From NCBI RefSeq assembly GCF_001553685.1, contig NZ_CP014264.1, positions 256,001 to 320,000 of the forward strand: a stretch of 64,000 nt of DNA, in the 5' to 3' direction. Numbering within the stretch: position 1 is the stretch's first letter; each line of letters starts with the position of its first letter. Under the pieces are notes generated by a model. It made no database searches and had not been told where the DNA came from. It saw only the letters and a program-made list of their open reading frames with translations. Source of the DNA: Streptococcus sp. oral taxon 431 (GTDB taxonomy: Bacteria; Bacillota; Bacilli; Lactobacillales; Streptococcaceae). Shown piece after piece: positions 6,586-16,214 of this stretch. The translations under genes and the position numbers were made by a program.

Positions 6586-7323
6586 ATGAAACGATGGATT
6601 GCACTAAACAAGATAGAATTTCTATTGACCAAACGACAACTAGTCTATTATTTATTATCAGTAGGGATGCCGACAGCCTTCTATTTATTCTTTTCAGGCA
6701 TGTACCAGGAAACACCAGGTGGACCGGCTAATTTTATGCGCGACTATCTCATCTCCATGACAGCTTTTTCCATGATGTCGACAGCTATCTTTTCATTCCC
6801 AGTTGTTTTACATACCGACAAGATCAACAACTGGCAGAAAATATTACGTCATAGCCCTGTAAATATGGTAGAATATTATCTATCAAAGATAACAAGTATG
6901 ATGGTTGATTATTTGGTCTCAATCCTGGTTGTTTTCTCAGTTGGGCATTTTGTAAGAGGTGTGGATATGTCTCTTGGAAACTGGATTGGGGCTGCGTTCT
7001 TGCTGATAGTAGGAAGTGTTGCCTTTGTAGCACTTGGCTTGACCCTGACTCTCTTGCCGTCCAGTCAGCTGATGTCTGTCGTGGGCAATCTTCTTTACTT
7101 TGGCTTGGCTGTTTTAGGCGGACTCTGGATGCCTGTCTCTTTATTTCCAGACTGGATGCAAGCAATCGGGAAGCGCCTACCAAGCTATCAGTTGATGGAA
7201 TTGATCAAGACCTTCTTAAATGAGGGTGGCATCAATCTATCAGCCACAGTTTATCTACTTATTTTTTCAGCTGTTTTGTTTGGTTTGACCATTTACCTTC
7301 AAGGTCATAAGGAGAATGCTTAA
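6586..7323 (+). CDS. ABC-2 type permease
   Basis: A 245-residue membrane subunit with about six hydrophobic helices (around 20-37, 52-70, 97-120, 132-155, 163-182, 220-240) and the pattern of ABC-2 exporters. ATG 6586 is chosen because AGAAGGGAGATG lies 8-15 nt upstream; the in-frame ATG at 6577 touches the ribosome site and a TTG at 6556 lies inside the ATPase gene. The stop overlaps the start of the histidine kinase by one base (TAATG). It pairs with the ATPase encoded directly upstream. Its ribosome site is complementary to the anti-SD segment of the csRNAs in this window. Confidence 0.9.
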   Translation: MKRWIALNKIEFLLTKRQLVYYLLSVGMPTAFYLFFSGMYQETPGGPANFMRDYLISMTAFSMMSTAIFSFPVVLHTDKINNWQKILRHSPVNMVEYYLSKITSMMVDYLVSILVVFSVGHFVRGVDMSLGNWIGAAFLLIVGSVAFVALGLTLTLLPSSQLMSVVGNLLYFGLAVLGGLWMPVSLFPDWMQAIGKRLPSYQLMELIKTFLNEGGINLSATVYLLIFSAVLFGLTIYLQGHKENA

Positions 7324-8420
7324 TGCTTGAAAGACTGAAAAGCATACATTATATGTTTTGGGTCAGTTTAATTTTTATGATTTTCCCCATCCTACCTGTA
7401 GTGACTGGGTGGCTTTCTGCCTGGCATTTATTGATTGATATTCTATTTGTAGTGGCGTATTTGGGTATTTTAACAACTAAGAGCCAGCGCCTATCTTGGC
7501 TTTTCTGGGGGATCATGCTGACTTATGTAGTTGGGAATACTGCCTTTGTTACTGTTAATTATATCTGGTTTTTCTTTTTCCTATCCAATCTCTTAAGTTA
7601 TCATTTCAGCGTAAGTGGTTTAAAGTCTTTACATGTCTGGACTTTTCTTCTTGCTCAAGTCCTTGTTGTGGGCCAACTTTTGATTTTTCAGAGAATCGAA
7701 GTTGAGTTTCTATTCTATCTACTTGTAATTCTTGCTTTTGTAGATTTAATGACTTTTGGTTTGATTCGGATTCGTATTGTGGAGGATTTGAAAGAAGCTC
7801 AGGCTAAGCAAAATGCCCAGATAAATCTATTGCTTGCTGAAAATGAACGTAGTCGTATCGGTCAGGATTTGCATGATAGTCTGGGACATACTTTTGCTAT
7901 GCTGAGTGTCAAGACAGATTTAGCCTTGCAGTTATTTCAGATGGAGGCTTACCCACAGGTGGAAAAGGAATTAAAAGAAATCCACCAGATCAGCAAGGAT
8001 TCCATGAATGAAGTGCGAACTATCGTGGAAAATCTGAAATCACGGACCCTAGCTTCAGAACTTGAGACTGTTAAGAAGATGCTGGAAATTGCTGGCATTG
8101 AGGTTCAAATTGAGAATCAATTGGACAAGGCTAGTTTGACCCAAGATGTGGAGTCGACAGCTGCTATGATTTTGTTAGAATTGGCGACCAATATCATCAA
8201 GCATGCCAGAGCTGAAAAAGCCTATCTAAAACTGGAACGTACAGATCAGGAATTGGTCCTGACAGTTAGAGATGACGGGAAAGGATTTGCAACTGTAAAA
8301 GGAAATGAACTCCATACAGTCCGTGACCGTGCAGCAGCCTTCTCAGGTCAAGTAGAGCTGATCAGTTTGAAAGATCCCACAGAGGTGCGCGTGCATCTGC
8401 CTTATAAGGAGAGAAAGTAG
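7323..8420 (+). CDS. Sensor histidine kinase, HisKA_3 (LiaS/NarX-like) type
   Basis: A 365-residue kinase with five or six N-terminal membrane helices (about 10-150) and no large extracellular loop, then a HisKA_3 dimerisation domain with the phospho-acceptor H184 in RSRIGQDLHDSLGH, and a C-terminal ATPase domain with N-box LELATNIIKHA and G-box DDGKGF. A kinase with buried membrane sensor next to an ABC exporter is typical of systems responding to envelope damage. It overlaps the permease by one base and ends directly before the response regulator, its cognate partner. I recall a similar kinase as hk11 of S. pneumoniae; that identity should be checked. Confidence 0.93.
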   Translation: MLERLKSIHYMFWVSLIFMIFPILPVVTGWLSAWHLLIDILFVVAYLGILTTKSQRLSWLFWGIMLTYVVGNTAFVTVNYIWFFFFLSNLLSYHFSVSGLKSLHVWTFLLAQVLVVGQLLIFQRIEVEFLFYLLVILAFVDLMTFGLIRIRIVEDLKEAQAKQNAQINLLLAENERSRIGQDLHDSLGHTFAMLSVKTDLALQLFQMEAYPQVEKELKEIHQISKDSMNEVRTIVENLKSRTLASELETVKKMLEIAGIEVQIENQLDKASLTQDVESTAAMILLELATNIIKHARAEKAYLKLERTDQELVLTVRDDGKGFATVKGNELHTVRDRAAAFSGQVELISLKDPTEVRVHLPYKERK

Positions 8421-9020
8421 ATGAAAGTATTAGTCGCAGAAGATCAAAGTATGCTTAGAGACGCCATGTGCCAGCTCTTAAGTTTCCAACCAGATGTGGA
8501 GACTGTCTTGCAGGCGAAAAATGGAGCCGAGGCTATCGAGGTTTTGGAGAAAGAAGCAGTAGATATTGCCATCCTAGACGTCGAAATGCCAGTCAAGACG
8601 GGATTAGAAGCTCTTGAGTGGATCAAAGAAGAAGTGCCTGAAACCAAGGTGGTCATCGTTACGACCTTTAAACGCCCAGGTTATTTTGAACGAGCGGTCA
8701 AAGCAGGAGTCGACGCCTATGTCTTGAAAGAGCGAAGCATCGCCGAACTCATGCAAACCCTGCATACGGTGTTAGAGGGACGCAAGGAATATTCTCCAGA
8801 GCTGATGGAAGTCATGATGACCCATCCCAATCCCTTGACCGAGCAAGAAGTCGCTGTTTTGCATGGAGTTGCACAGGGGCTGTCCAACCAAGAAATTGCG
8901 GATAAGCTCTACCTCTCAAACGGCACCGTCCGTAATTACATGACCAATATCCTCTCCAAACTAGGCGCAAGCAACCGAACCGAAGCAGCCAAAACTGCCG
9001 AAGAAGAAGGCTGGTTGTGA
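8421..9020 (+). CDS. NarL/FixJ-family response regulator
   Basis: A 199-residue regulator: receiver domain (1-120) with acidic pocket E7-D8, phospho-acceptor D53 ([11 protein letters not shown]), T/K positions (TTFKR; VLKE), then a C-terminal LuxR-type helix-turn-helix (about 135-195, [22 protein letters not shown] ... [16 protein letters not shown]). It starts immediately after the kinase stop codon. As the last gene of the six-gene operon it probably autoregulates the operon; the perfect inverted repeat at 5240-5253 is a plausible site. No terminator is seen after it, so the NUDIX gene 35 bp downstream may be partly cotranscribed. Confidence 0.95.
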   Translation: MKVLVAEDQSMLRDAMCQLLSFQPDVETVLQAKNGAEAIEVLEKEAVDIAILDVEMPVKTGLEALEWIKEEVPETKVVIVTTFKRPGYFERAVKAGVDAYVLKERSIAELMQTLHTVLEGRKEYSPELMEVMMTHPNPLTEQEVAVLHGVAQGLSNQEIADKLYLSNGTVRNYMTNILSKLGASNRTEAAKTAEEEGWL

Positions 9021-9055
9021 GGGGGAGAGAAAGGGAAAATTATCGGAGATAACTT

Positions 9056-9448
9056 ATGTCAAAAAAAATAATAAATGTTGTTGCAGCAGCCATAGAACGA
9101 GATGGTAAAATATTTTGTGCACAAAGACCTGAAGGTAAAAGTTTGGGAGGTTTTTGGGAATTTCCGGGTGGGAAATTAGAAATAGGAGAATCTCCTGAAC
9201 AAGCTTTAGTCCGTGAAATTAAAGAAGAGCTAAATTCTGAAATTGAAATTATTTCTTATATCAATGAAGCTTCATATGATTATGATTTTGGGACAGTTGT
9301 CATGAAGACCTATCATGCAAAGCTGATATCAGGGAATCTAGAGTTGCTTGAACACCAAAATTCAACTTGGTTAGCTCCCGATGAACTAGATACTCTCAAC
9401 TGGGCTCCAGTTGACCGTCCAGCTGTAGAATTATTAACAAACAAATAA
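9056..9448 (+). CDS. NUDIX hydrolase ((d)NTP pyrophosphohydrolase, MutT-like)
   Basis: A 130-residue NUDIX protein. The signature region GGKLEIGESPEQALVREIKEEL contains the REIKEEL core that binds the metal and diphosphate. N-terminal VVAAAIERDGKIFCAQRPEGKSLGGFWEFPGGK is typical of MutT / CTP-pyrophosphohydrolase-like enzymes that clear oxidised or modified nucleotides. RBS GGAGATAAC precedes ATG 9056. AT-rich base use (long A runs, ata codons) differs from the preceding operon and matches the facing helicase gene, hinting that the two arrived together. It converges with that gene and shares a perfect inverted-repeat terminator with it. Confidence 0.92.
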   Translation: MSKKIINVVAAAIERDGKIFCAQRPEGKSLGGFWEFPGGKLEIGESPEQALVREIKEELNSEIEIISYINEASYDYDFGTVVMKTYHAKLISGNLELLEHQNSTWLAPDELDTLNWAPVDRPAVELLTNK

Positions 9449-9483
9449 GAACATGGAATAAAACCATGTTCTTATTTGTTTGT
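9437..9483. terminator. Bidirectional terminator formed by the 3' ends of two convergent genes
   Basis: A perfect 20-bp inverted repeat (9437-9456 and 9464-9483) with a 7-nt loop. The left arm contains the last codons and stop of the NUDIX gene, the right arm those of the helicase gene, so both proteins end in the same residues (TNK). Confidence 0.93.
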
Positions 9484-12363
9484 AATATAACGATAGAGAG
9501 TGTCGGAAACCGGACTATCAAGTTTAAATTGCATAGTTACAATACTTTCATCACCTTTTTCTAATGGACGTACCATTTCTTCGACTGACGAAGGAATTAG
9601 TTTTAAATTTCCTAGATAGTAAAAATCTCCTCCTTCTGCATCGTCCTTAATTATAAATAATTTCAAATCTAAACCATTAGTTGGTGAATTTAGAATAGCC
9701 TTTACATCTGGAGATTCTAGTGTTCGCTTGTTCTTAGAAAACCATTTTAATGTTGACTCATTCAAAAGTTCATCTTCGTACTTAATGGTATCATTGATTT
9801 CATCATTCTTATGATATGTGATAAAAATTGGACAAGTATTCGTTGCTTTATCAATCTTGTAACCACCAATATTTAATGGCGGTTCGTCTTTTGACCAATT
9901 GAGCAGTTTTGCAACATCACGTCGAGAATATTTCTGACCGATCGTAAATATATATGGATACTCTATAGATTTGAGCAATCCTGCTTGAATAATGTCTTCC
10001 ACAGCATGCCTAAACTCATCTCGTTTTAATAACTGGGCAAATTCCTCTTGCAAGATATATTCAAAATCAGTACAGATTAATAGTGGGTCGGTTCCAAATT
10101 TCTTGATTTCTTGTGCTTTTAAAAAAGTTAATTTTAGAACAGACTCTACCGAGGAAATAGTTTTTGCATCATTCGGTAAATTCTCATCTCTCAGAATAGA
10201 AATAAAATGTTCTTTTGATATGTTACCGTCTTTCAATAAATGACATAAGAGAATTAATTCATGTTTTCGTTTGCCAGTCAGTACCTCAAAAGTCAAAAAA
10301 TTTAACCAAGTAATTTCATTTTTAGATAAAACGATATTATTTTTAGAGAATTTATTTATAACATCAATGTAATTTTTAAACTGAGTATTCTCAAAGAAAA
10401 CTAAGGGGTCAATACTGTTATAGTTTAAGTAATCAACCAGCAAAGGAGAACGACCTAACTTATTTTCTAAGTCTTTATATGCTTCCTGTAATATTTTCAT
10501 ATTTGATAAGGATGTATTAGTAATAGACCTAAAGATTTGTTCTTTAGCCACTTCTTCAAAATTGATAGTTGTTAGACCATTTAAGATATTAGGCTCTCTT
10601 AGCTCTCTTCGGTAATTATCTTTATTCATTGATTTATCACCAAATAAAGCGATTGGAATTAGATAGTTATTCTTATAATTACCAATAAAATCAATGATCG
10701 TGACATATTCTTTACTATCATGTTTACGAAGACCACGTCCCAGTTGTTGAACAAAAACAATACTAGATTGAGTATTTCTTAACATGACCACTTGGTTGAC
10801 AGAAGGAATATCAATCCCTTCATTAAAAATATCCACTGTTAAAATATAGTCTAGTTGACCCTTTTCGAGTTGAGAAACTACCTCATTTCGTGTTTCAATA
10901 TTATCATCGCCTGTCAATGCTCGACAAGCTTTTCCATGTTGATTCAATTTTAAAGATAGCTCATGTGCTTCCTGTTTAGAGGAACAGAATATCAACCCTT
11001 TTACTTTTTCTCCGCTTACGCCATAAAAATCAATTTTTTGAAGAATATGTTTAACACGTTCGTTAGATGTTAAGTTTGATATATTTGTCTTTTCATCGAT
11101 TAGATGTCCATTTATCTCAATATCCTTTACCCCAAAATAAATAAATGGGCAAAGCATGTCATTATCAAGAGCATCCTGTAGACGAATTTCATAGGCGATA
11201 TTATAATCAAATAGTTCATAAATATTTTGCCCGTCTGTTCTCTCAGGTGTTGCAGTCATTCCTAAAAAGAATTCTGGATTGAAATGCGCCATCACTTTTT
11301 TGTATGAATCAGCTCCAGCTTTATGAACCTCATCGATTAAAATATAGTCAAAATAATTTTCTGTAAATAAATTCAAATGTGAATCACGGGATAATGTTTG
11401 AATCGTCGCAAAAATATACTTCTTATTTGTCAAATCTGCTCCAGAATGATAAATCAAACCTTCTGATTCCGGGAACTGTAGAACCTTTTGGAAATCCTTT
11501 AAAGATTTTTGGAGAATTTGTTCCCTATGAACAATAAAGAGCATTCTTTTCGGTTCAAATTGTTGAACATCAAAAGCTGATAAATATGTTTTCCCTGTCC
11601 CTGTAGCACTGATAACTAAAGCTTTCTTTTTCCCTGAATCGCGAATAGCCTGCAGACCTTTCAATGCTTCTTTTTGCATCTTGTTAGGTTCAATGCTTGA
11701 TACCTGATATTCTGCTATCTCCTCTTCTCGAATCTGCTCCACTAGAATTGTTTTCTTACGCTTTCTAGCATAAGAATCAATCTTCTCTACTGTTAAAATA
11801 TCGGATTTTTTCCAAATTTTTTCGAATTCTTTTTTAGTAGCTTGAATTAACTCCCCGTTGTGAGTTGAAGTTAATTTTATATTCCACTCGTAATTGATCT
11901 TCAATGCATTATGAGTTAAATTTGAACTTCCAGAAATAAGAACTTGTTTCCCCTCATGCTCAAAAAGATAAAATTTAGCATGCATCTGTAGACTCTCTGG
12001 AGTAAGTCGAACTTCAACATTTTTTAACTTGAGTAATTCTTGCATTGCAACTGGATCATTAAAATCAAGATAAGGAGAGATCAGAATTTTACCTTTTATT
12101 CCTTTATCCATTAAATCAGATAATTGGGATTTTATCAGAGCAATCCCTGATTGAGTAATAAATGCTACAGAAATATAAAAGGCTTGGCATTTTGATAATT
12201 CTTCTTGAATATCCTTCAATACATAACGCTTAGACTCTGGGTCATTGATTAAAATTTGAGGAGAGTATCCCCCTTCTTGAAATTTTACATTATCAATAAA
12301 GCCAAACTTTAAAGATTTGATCAAAGTATCTTGAAATAAAGTAACGCCTTCTGGCATAGACAT
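9472..12363 (-). CDS. PLD-like domain / superfamily 2 helicase / DUF3427 protein
   Basis: A 963-residue protein with three parts. Residues about 45-180 are a phospholipase-D-like nuclease domain with H128-x-K130 and a downstream SGSSN motif. Residues about 225-600 are an SF2 helicase: GTGKT (255-259), DEVH (344-347), TATPERTDG, IFCSSKQ, FNEGIDIP and QQLGRGLR. The remaining ~360 residues fit DUF3427. This architecture is found in genome-defence and DNA-repair contexts; the precise role is unknown. ATG 12363 is chosen because upstream in-frame starts (GTG 12408, ATG 12393) overlap the promoter; the ribosome site is weak (AAAAGAG) and ATG 12357 is also possible. AT-rich composition contrasts with valS next to it. 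Confidence 0.9.
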   Translation of the reverse strand: MSMPEGVTLFQDTLIKSLKFGFIDNVKFQEGGYSPQILINDPESKRYVLKDIQEELSKCQAFYISVAFITQSGIALIKSQLSDLMDKGIKGKILISPYLDFNDPVAMQELLKLKNVEVRLTPESLQMHAKFYLFEHEGKQVLISGSSNLTHNALKINYEWNIKLTSTHNGELIQATKKEFEKIWKKSDILTVEKIDSYARKRKKTILVEQIREEEIAEYQVSSIEPNKMQKEALKGLQAIRDSGKKKALVISATGTGKTYLSAFDVQQFEPKRMLFIVHREQILQKSLKDFQKVLQFPESEGLIYHSGADLTNKKYIFATIQTLSRDSHLNLFTENYFDYILIDEVHKAGADSYKKVMAHFNPEFFLGMTATPERTDGQNIYELFDYNIAYEIRLQDALDNDMLCPFIYFGVKDIEINGHLIDEKTNISNLTSNERVKHILQKIDFYGVSGEKVKGLIFCSSKQEAHELSLKLNQHGKACRALTGDDNIETRNEVVSQLEKGQLDYILTVDIFNEGIDIPSVNQVVMLRNTQSSIVFVQQLGRGLRKHDSKEYVTIIDFIGNYKNNYLIPIALFGDKSMNKDNYRRELREPNILNGLTTINFEEVAKEQIFRSITNTSLSNMKILQEAYKDLENKLGRSPLLVDYLNYNSIDPLVFFENTQFKNYIDVINKFSKNNIVLSKNEITWLNFLTFEVLTGKRKHELILLCHLLKDGNISKEHFISILRDENLPNDAKTISSVESVLKLTFLKAQEIKKFGTDPLLICTDFEYILQEEFAQLLKRDEFRHAVEDIIQAGLLKSIEYPYIFTIGQKYSRRDVAKLLNWSKDEPPLNIGGYKIDKATNTCPIFITYHKNDEINDTIKYEDELLNESTLKWFSKNKRTLESPDVKAILNSPTNGLDLKLFIIKDDAEGGDFYYLGNLKLIPSSVEEMVRPLEKGDESIVTMQFKLDSPVSDTLYRYITNK

Positions 12364-12391
12364 TCTCTTTTCTATTCTTTTTAACACATTC

Positions 12392-12426
12392 ATTATACCA
12401 AAAAACACGGCTTACCACCGTGTTTC
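12392..12426 (-). terminator. valS terminator running into the helicase promoter
   Basis: On the minus strand AACACGG / CCGTGTT (12424-12418 and 12410-12404) with a 7-nt loop is followed by a T run that continues directly into TGG-TATAAT (12397-12392), an extended -10 for the helicase gene. One short segment thus ends valS and starts the next gene. Confidence 0.83.
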
Positions 12427-12431
12427 TGTGT

Positions 12432-15083
12432 TTATTTCACCAACTTCTTCATCTCATCAATACGTGCGACTGTCGCATCGTATTTAGCTTGGTAGTCGGC
12501 TTGTTTGTCGCGTTCTTTTTGGACGACTTCTGGTTTGGCATTGGCTACGAAGCGTTCGTTAGAGAGCTTCTTGCCGACCATGTCCAGTTCTTTTTGCCAT
12601 TTAGCGAGTTCCTTGTCGAGACGAGCAAGTTCTTCTTCGACATTGAGGAGGTCTGCCAATGGCAAGTAGATTTCTGCTCCTGTGATAACACTTGACATAG
12701 CCAGTTCAGGCGCAGGGATGGTTGATGCGATTTCCAAGTGTTCTGGATTTGTGAAGCGTTTGATGTAGTTGACATTGCTGTTAAAGAAAGCTTCCAAGTC
12801 GCTATCACTTGTCTTAACAAGGATGGTGATAGGCTTGCTTGGTGCTACGTTTACTTCCGCACGCGCATTCCGAACGGCACGGATCAAGTCTTTGAGGCTT
12901 TCGACACCTGTGTGGGCCGCAAGGTCTTCAAAGGCTGGGTTGACAGTTGGGTATTCCGCTGTGACGATAGAGCCTTCTGAGATTTGTCCAAAGATTTCCT
13001 CTGTCACAAATGGCATGATTGGGTGAAGGAGACGAAGGATCTTGTCCAAAGTGTAAAGGAGAACAGAACGTGTGATGACTTTCTCTTCTTCGTTATCGCT
13101 ATAGAGGACTTCCTTGGTCAACTCAACATACCAGTCCGCAAACTCGTCCCAGATGAAGTTGTAGAGGATGTGACCAGCCACACCAAACTCAAACTTATCA
13201 AAGTTTTCAGTGACTTTTCCGATGGTTTCATTGAGGTTGTGGAGAATCCAGCGGTCTGTGACATTTCCAGCTTCCTTGTTAGCAACTTTTTCGACATTGG
13301 CAGTTGCTTGCTCAAGGGTCAAGCCTTCATTGTTCATAAGGATATAGCGAGAGATGTTCCAGATCTTGTTGATGAAGTTCCATGAAGCATCCATTTTCTC
13401 GTAAGAGAAGCGGACGTCTTGACCTGGTGCAGAACCGTTTGAAAGGAACCAACGAAGGGCATCGGCACCGTATTTCTCGATGACATCCATCGGGTCAATT
13501 CCGTTACCGAGGGATTTCGACATCTTGCGTCCTTGCTCGTCACGAATAAGACCGTGGATAAGAACGTTTTGGAATGGCTGACGGCCAGTGAATTCCAATG
13601 ATTGGAAGATCATACGAGACACCCAGAAGAAGATGATGTCGTAACCTGTTACCAAGGTTGAAGTTGGGAAGTAACGTTTGAAGTCTGCTGAGTCGACATC
13701 AGGCCAGCCCATGGTTGAGAATGGCCAAAGGGCAGAACTGAACCAAGTGTCCAAGACATCTTCGTCCTGAGTCCATCCGTCGCCTTCTGGAGCTTCTTCA
13801 CCGACGTACATTTCACCCTCAGCATTGTACCAAGCGGGGATTTGGTGACCCCACCAGAGCTGACGAGAGATTACCCAGTCGTGGACATTTTCCATCCATT
13901 GAAGGAAAGTGTCGTTGAAACGAGGTGGGTAGAATTCAACCTTGTCCTCTGTGTCTTGGTTGGCAATAGCGTTCTTAGCCAATTGGTCCATCTTGACGAA
14001 CCATTGCGTTGACAAGCGTGGTTCAACCACAACACCTGTACGTTCTGAGTGACCAACACTGTGGACACGTTTTTCGATTTTAACAAGGGCACCGATTTCT
14101 TCCAACTTAGCAACGACCGCCTTACGAGCTTCAAAACGGTCCATACCTGCGAATTCGAAGGCCAAGTCATTCATAGTTCCGTCGTCGTTCATGACGTTGA
14201 CTTGCGGCAAGTTGTGGCGTTGACCAACCAAGAAGTCGTTTGGATCGTGGGCAGGTGTAATTTTCACGACACCAGTACCAAATTCAGGATCTGCGTGCTC
14301 GTCTCCAACGATCGGGATGAGTTTATTAGCAATTGGAAGGATAACGTTTTTACCGATCAAGTCCTTGTAGCGTGGGTCTTCTGGATTAACCGCAACGGCA
14401 ACGTCTCCAAACATAGTCTCAGGACGAGTGGTCGCCACTTCAAGGGCGCGTGAGCCGTCTTCCAGCATGTAGTTCATGTGGTAGAAGGCACCTTCGACGT
14501 CCTTGTGGATCACCTCGATATCAGAAAGGGCTGTGCGAGCTGCTGGGTCCCAGTTGATGATAAATTCACCACGGTAGATCCAACCTTTCTTGTAAAGGTC
14601 CACAAAGACCTTGCGAACCGCTTTTGACAAACCTTCGTCAAGCGTGAAACGCTCACGAGAGTAGTCTACAGAGAGCCCCATCTTGCCCCATTGTTCCTTG
14701 ATAGTAGTGGCATATTCGTCTTTCCATTCCCAAACCTTATCGAGGAATTTTTCACGACCAAGGTCATAGCGGGAAATGCCCTCACCACGCAAGCGCTCCT
14801 CAACCTTAGCTTGAGTCGCAATCCCCGCGTGATCCATCCCTGGAAGCCAAAGCGTATCAAAGCCTTGCATGCGTTTTTGACGGATGATGATATCTTGCAA
14901 AGTCGTATCCCAAGCGTGACCAAGGTGAAGTTTCCCAGTCACGTTTGGTGGTGGAATCACGATTGAATAAGGCTTAGCCTTTTGATCGCCTGAAGGCTTG
15001 AAAACATCTTCGTCAAGCCATTTTTGGTAACGTCCAGCCTCAACCTCGGCTGGATTGTATTTAGGTGAAAGTTCTTTAGACAT
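12432..15083 (-). CDS. valS: Valyl-tRNA synthetase
   Basis: A full-length 883-residue class I synthetase that charges tRNA-Val. It shows the HIGH-type motif ([12 protein letters not shown], about 46-57), the editing (CP1) insertion, KMSKSLGNG, the anticodon-binding domain and the C-terminal coiled-coil arm (from about 810: [20 protein letters not shown]...). It is the last gene of a four-gene operon and its ATG overlaps the end of the P-loop kinase gene by 8 bp. The operon is headed by a T-box riboswitch at 16804-17025, so expression should rise when uncharged tRNA-Val accumulates. A terminator follows. Confidence 0.98.
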   Translation of the reverse strand: MSKELSPKYNPAEVEAGRYQKWLDEDVFKPSGDQKAKPYSIVIPPPNVTGKLHLGHAWDTTLQDIIIRQKRMQGFDTLWLPGMDHAGIATQAKVEERLRGEGISRYDLGREKFLDKVWEWKDEYATTIKEQWGKMGLSVDYSRERFTLDEGLSKAVRKVFVDLYKKGWIYRGEFIINWDPAARTALSDIEVIHKDVEGAFYHMNYMLEDGSRALEVATTRPETMFGDVAVAVNPEDPRYKDLIGKNVILPIANKLIPIVGDEHADPEFGTGVVKITPAHDPNDFLVGQRHNLPQVNVMNDDGTMNDLAFEFAGMDRFEARKAVVAKLEEIGALVKIEKRVHSVGHSERTGVVVEPRLSTQWFVKMDQLAKNAIANQDTEDKVEFYPPRFNDTFLQWMENVHDWVISRQLWWGHQIPAWYNAEGEMYVGEEAPEGDGWTQDEDVLDTWFSSALWPFSTMGWPDVDSADFKRYFPTSTLVTGYDIIFFWVSRMIFQSLEFTGRQPFQNVLIHGLIRDEQGRKMSKSLGNGIDPMDVIEKYGADALRWFLSNGSAPGQDVRFSYEKMDASWNFINKIWNISRYILMNNEGLTLEQATANVEKVANKEAGNVTDRWILHNLNETIGKVTENFDKFEFGVAGHILYNFIWDEFADWYVELTKEVLYSDNEEEKVITRSVLLYTLDKILRLLHPIMPFVTEEIFGQISEGSIVTAEYPTVNPAFEDLAAHTGVESLKDLIRAVRNARAEVNVAPSKPITILVKTSDSDLEAFFNSNVNYIKRFTNPEHLEIASTIPAPELAMSSVITGAEIYLPLADLLNVEEELARLDKELAKWQKELDMVGKKLSNERFVANAKPEVVQKERDKQADYQAKYDATVARIDEMKKLVK

Positions 15084-15654
15084 GTGTTTGTCCTTTCTCT
15101 ATTGTTTTCATTTTTTCTTGAATCTGCTTTGCGACTTCTTCTGCAGACAGATTCGTATTATCAATTTTCAGGTAGTGGTGAAGAGCACTCGGTTGCTTTT
15201 GAGAATTAAGTTGATTCGTTTTATCAGTCTCTAAAATCTCTCTTTCAGATACCTCAAAATACCGTTTCAAGGGTTTATACTTTAACCGATTCTCCGTCCG
15301 ATTTCGACGTAAGCGCTCTTCAAGGCTTGTTTCCAATTCAACAAAAAGAATCTCTTGATGATACTCATTTAACAAATCTTGAATGTCCTTCAAATACATC
15401 AGATGGTATTGATTTGAAAAATCAGTTACGCCTGTTAAAATCACCGACCGATGATGCCTGGCGCTTATTCCAAGAAAAGAAAAGTTAACGCTACGAACAA
15501 ATTCCCACATTTCTTCCGTAAAATCCTGATAGATTTCGAGTGCGAAATCTATTGGTTGATGGTTGAAAAAGAGAGTCGCACCGGTGAGTTTTGAAAGTTC
15601 CTGACCAATGGTCATTTTCCCTGAGGCTGGAGCTCCAATGATGAAAACATGCAT
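15076..15654 (-). CDS. P-loop kinase / AAA-family ATPase, nucleotide kinase-like
   Basis: A 192-residue P-loop protein. The Walker A motif reads GAPASGKMT, where Met replaces the usual Ser/Thr right after the Lys and Thr follows. Later motifs ([33 protein letters not shown]) fit a small kinase with a lid containing arginines, similar to shikimate/adenylate-type kinases. Substrate unknown. ATG 15654 overlaps the stop of the GNAT gene (TGATG), making translation coupled; the longer in-frame start at 15669 would lie inside that gene without need. Its stop overlaps the valS start, so it is firmly in the T-box operon. Confidence 0.85.
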   Translation of the reverse strand: MHVFIIGAPASGKMTIGQELSKLTGATLFFNHQPIDFALEIYQDFTEEMWEFVRSVNFSFLGISARHHRSVILTGVTDFSNQYHLMYLKDIQDLLNEYHQEILFVELETSLEERLRRNRTENRLKYKPLKRYFEVSEREILETDKTNQLNSQKQPSALHHYLKIDNTNLSAEEVAKQIQEKMKTIEKGQTHV

Positions 15655-16214
15655 CAATCCGCCTCCCACTCACTCTTCAGCAATCCGTATCTCAAATCAT
15701 CACAGCGATTGCCTTGGGCATCTTTGCGGTCTCTTATGCGAGCTTCGAGGGTGAAACCAAGCTTCTCAGCGACACGTTGACTTTGAAGGTTGTAACCAAA
15801 GCAAGACAATTCAATCTTGTGAAGACCCAATTCATTAAAAGCTAGGTCAATCAAGGCACGCGCCGCTTCAGGAACATAACCGCGGCCCCAATAGTCTGGG
15901 TGCAAGGCATAGCCAATCTCTAGCACATCATCTTCGTGGCGATGGGGGAAATCGACAGAACCAATGATTGTATCGGTCCCTTTAATCACAATTCCATAGC
16001 CTGCTGGGAGATTATCCTTTTGATTGCGCTCGGGAAGGATATGTTCTAGGTAATAAATCTCATCTTCCAAGGTCTTGACAGGTGGAAAACCTGCTGGGTA
16101 AGAGACTTCTGGACGACTGGCATAGTCAAAGATATCCTCTACATCCGCCACTGTTCGGGCTCGCAATACCAGTCGCTCCGTTTCGGTTCGTTCAGGTAAT
16201 GCTGCTCTTGTCAT
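15654..16214 (-). CDS. GNAT acetyltransferase, RimJ/RimL type
   Basis: A 186-residue N-acetyltransferase of the RimJ/RimL (Acetyltransf_3) group. Visible are the strand IGYALHPDYWGRGYVPEAAR, containing the acetyl-CoA loop (R/Q-x-x-G-x-G/A variant WGRGY), and the conserved C-terminal N-x-x-S-x-R-V-A-E-K-L-GF. Substrate is likely a protein N-terminus or small amine; it cannot be specified. ATG 16214 (MTRAALPE) has GAGG about 10 nt upstream and overlaps the flavin reductase gene by 23 bp; a start at 16265 would overlap it by 74 bp. Cotranscribed with valS. Confidence 0.87.
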   Translation of the reverse strand: MTRAALPERTETERLVLRARTVADVEDIFDYASRPEVSYPAGFPPVKTLEDEIYYLEHILPERNQKDNLPAGYGIVIKGTDTIIGSVDFPHRHEDDVLEIGYALHPDYWGRGYVPEAARALIDLAFNELGLHKIELSCFGYNLQSQRVAEKLGFTLEARIRDRKDAQGNRCDDLRYGLLKSEWEAD

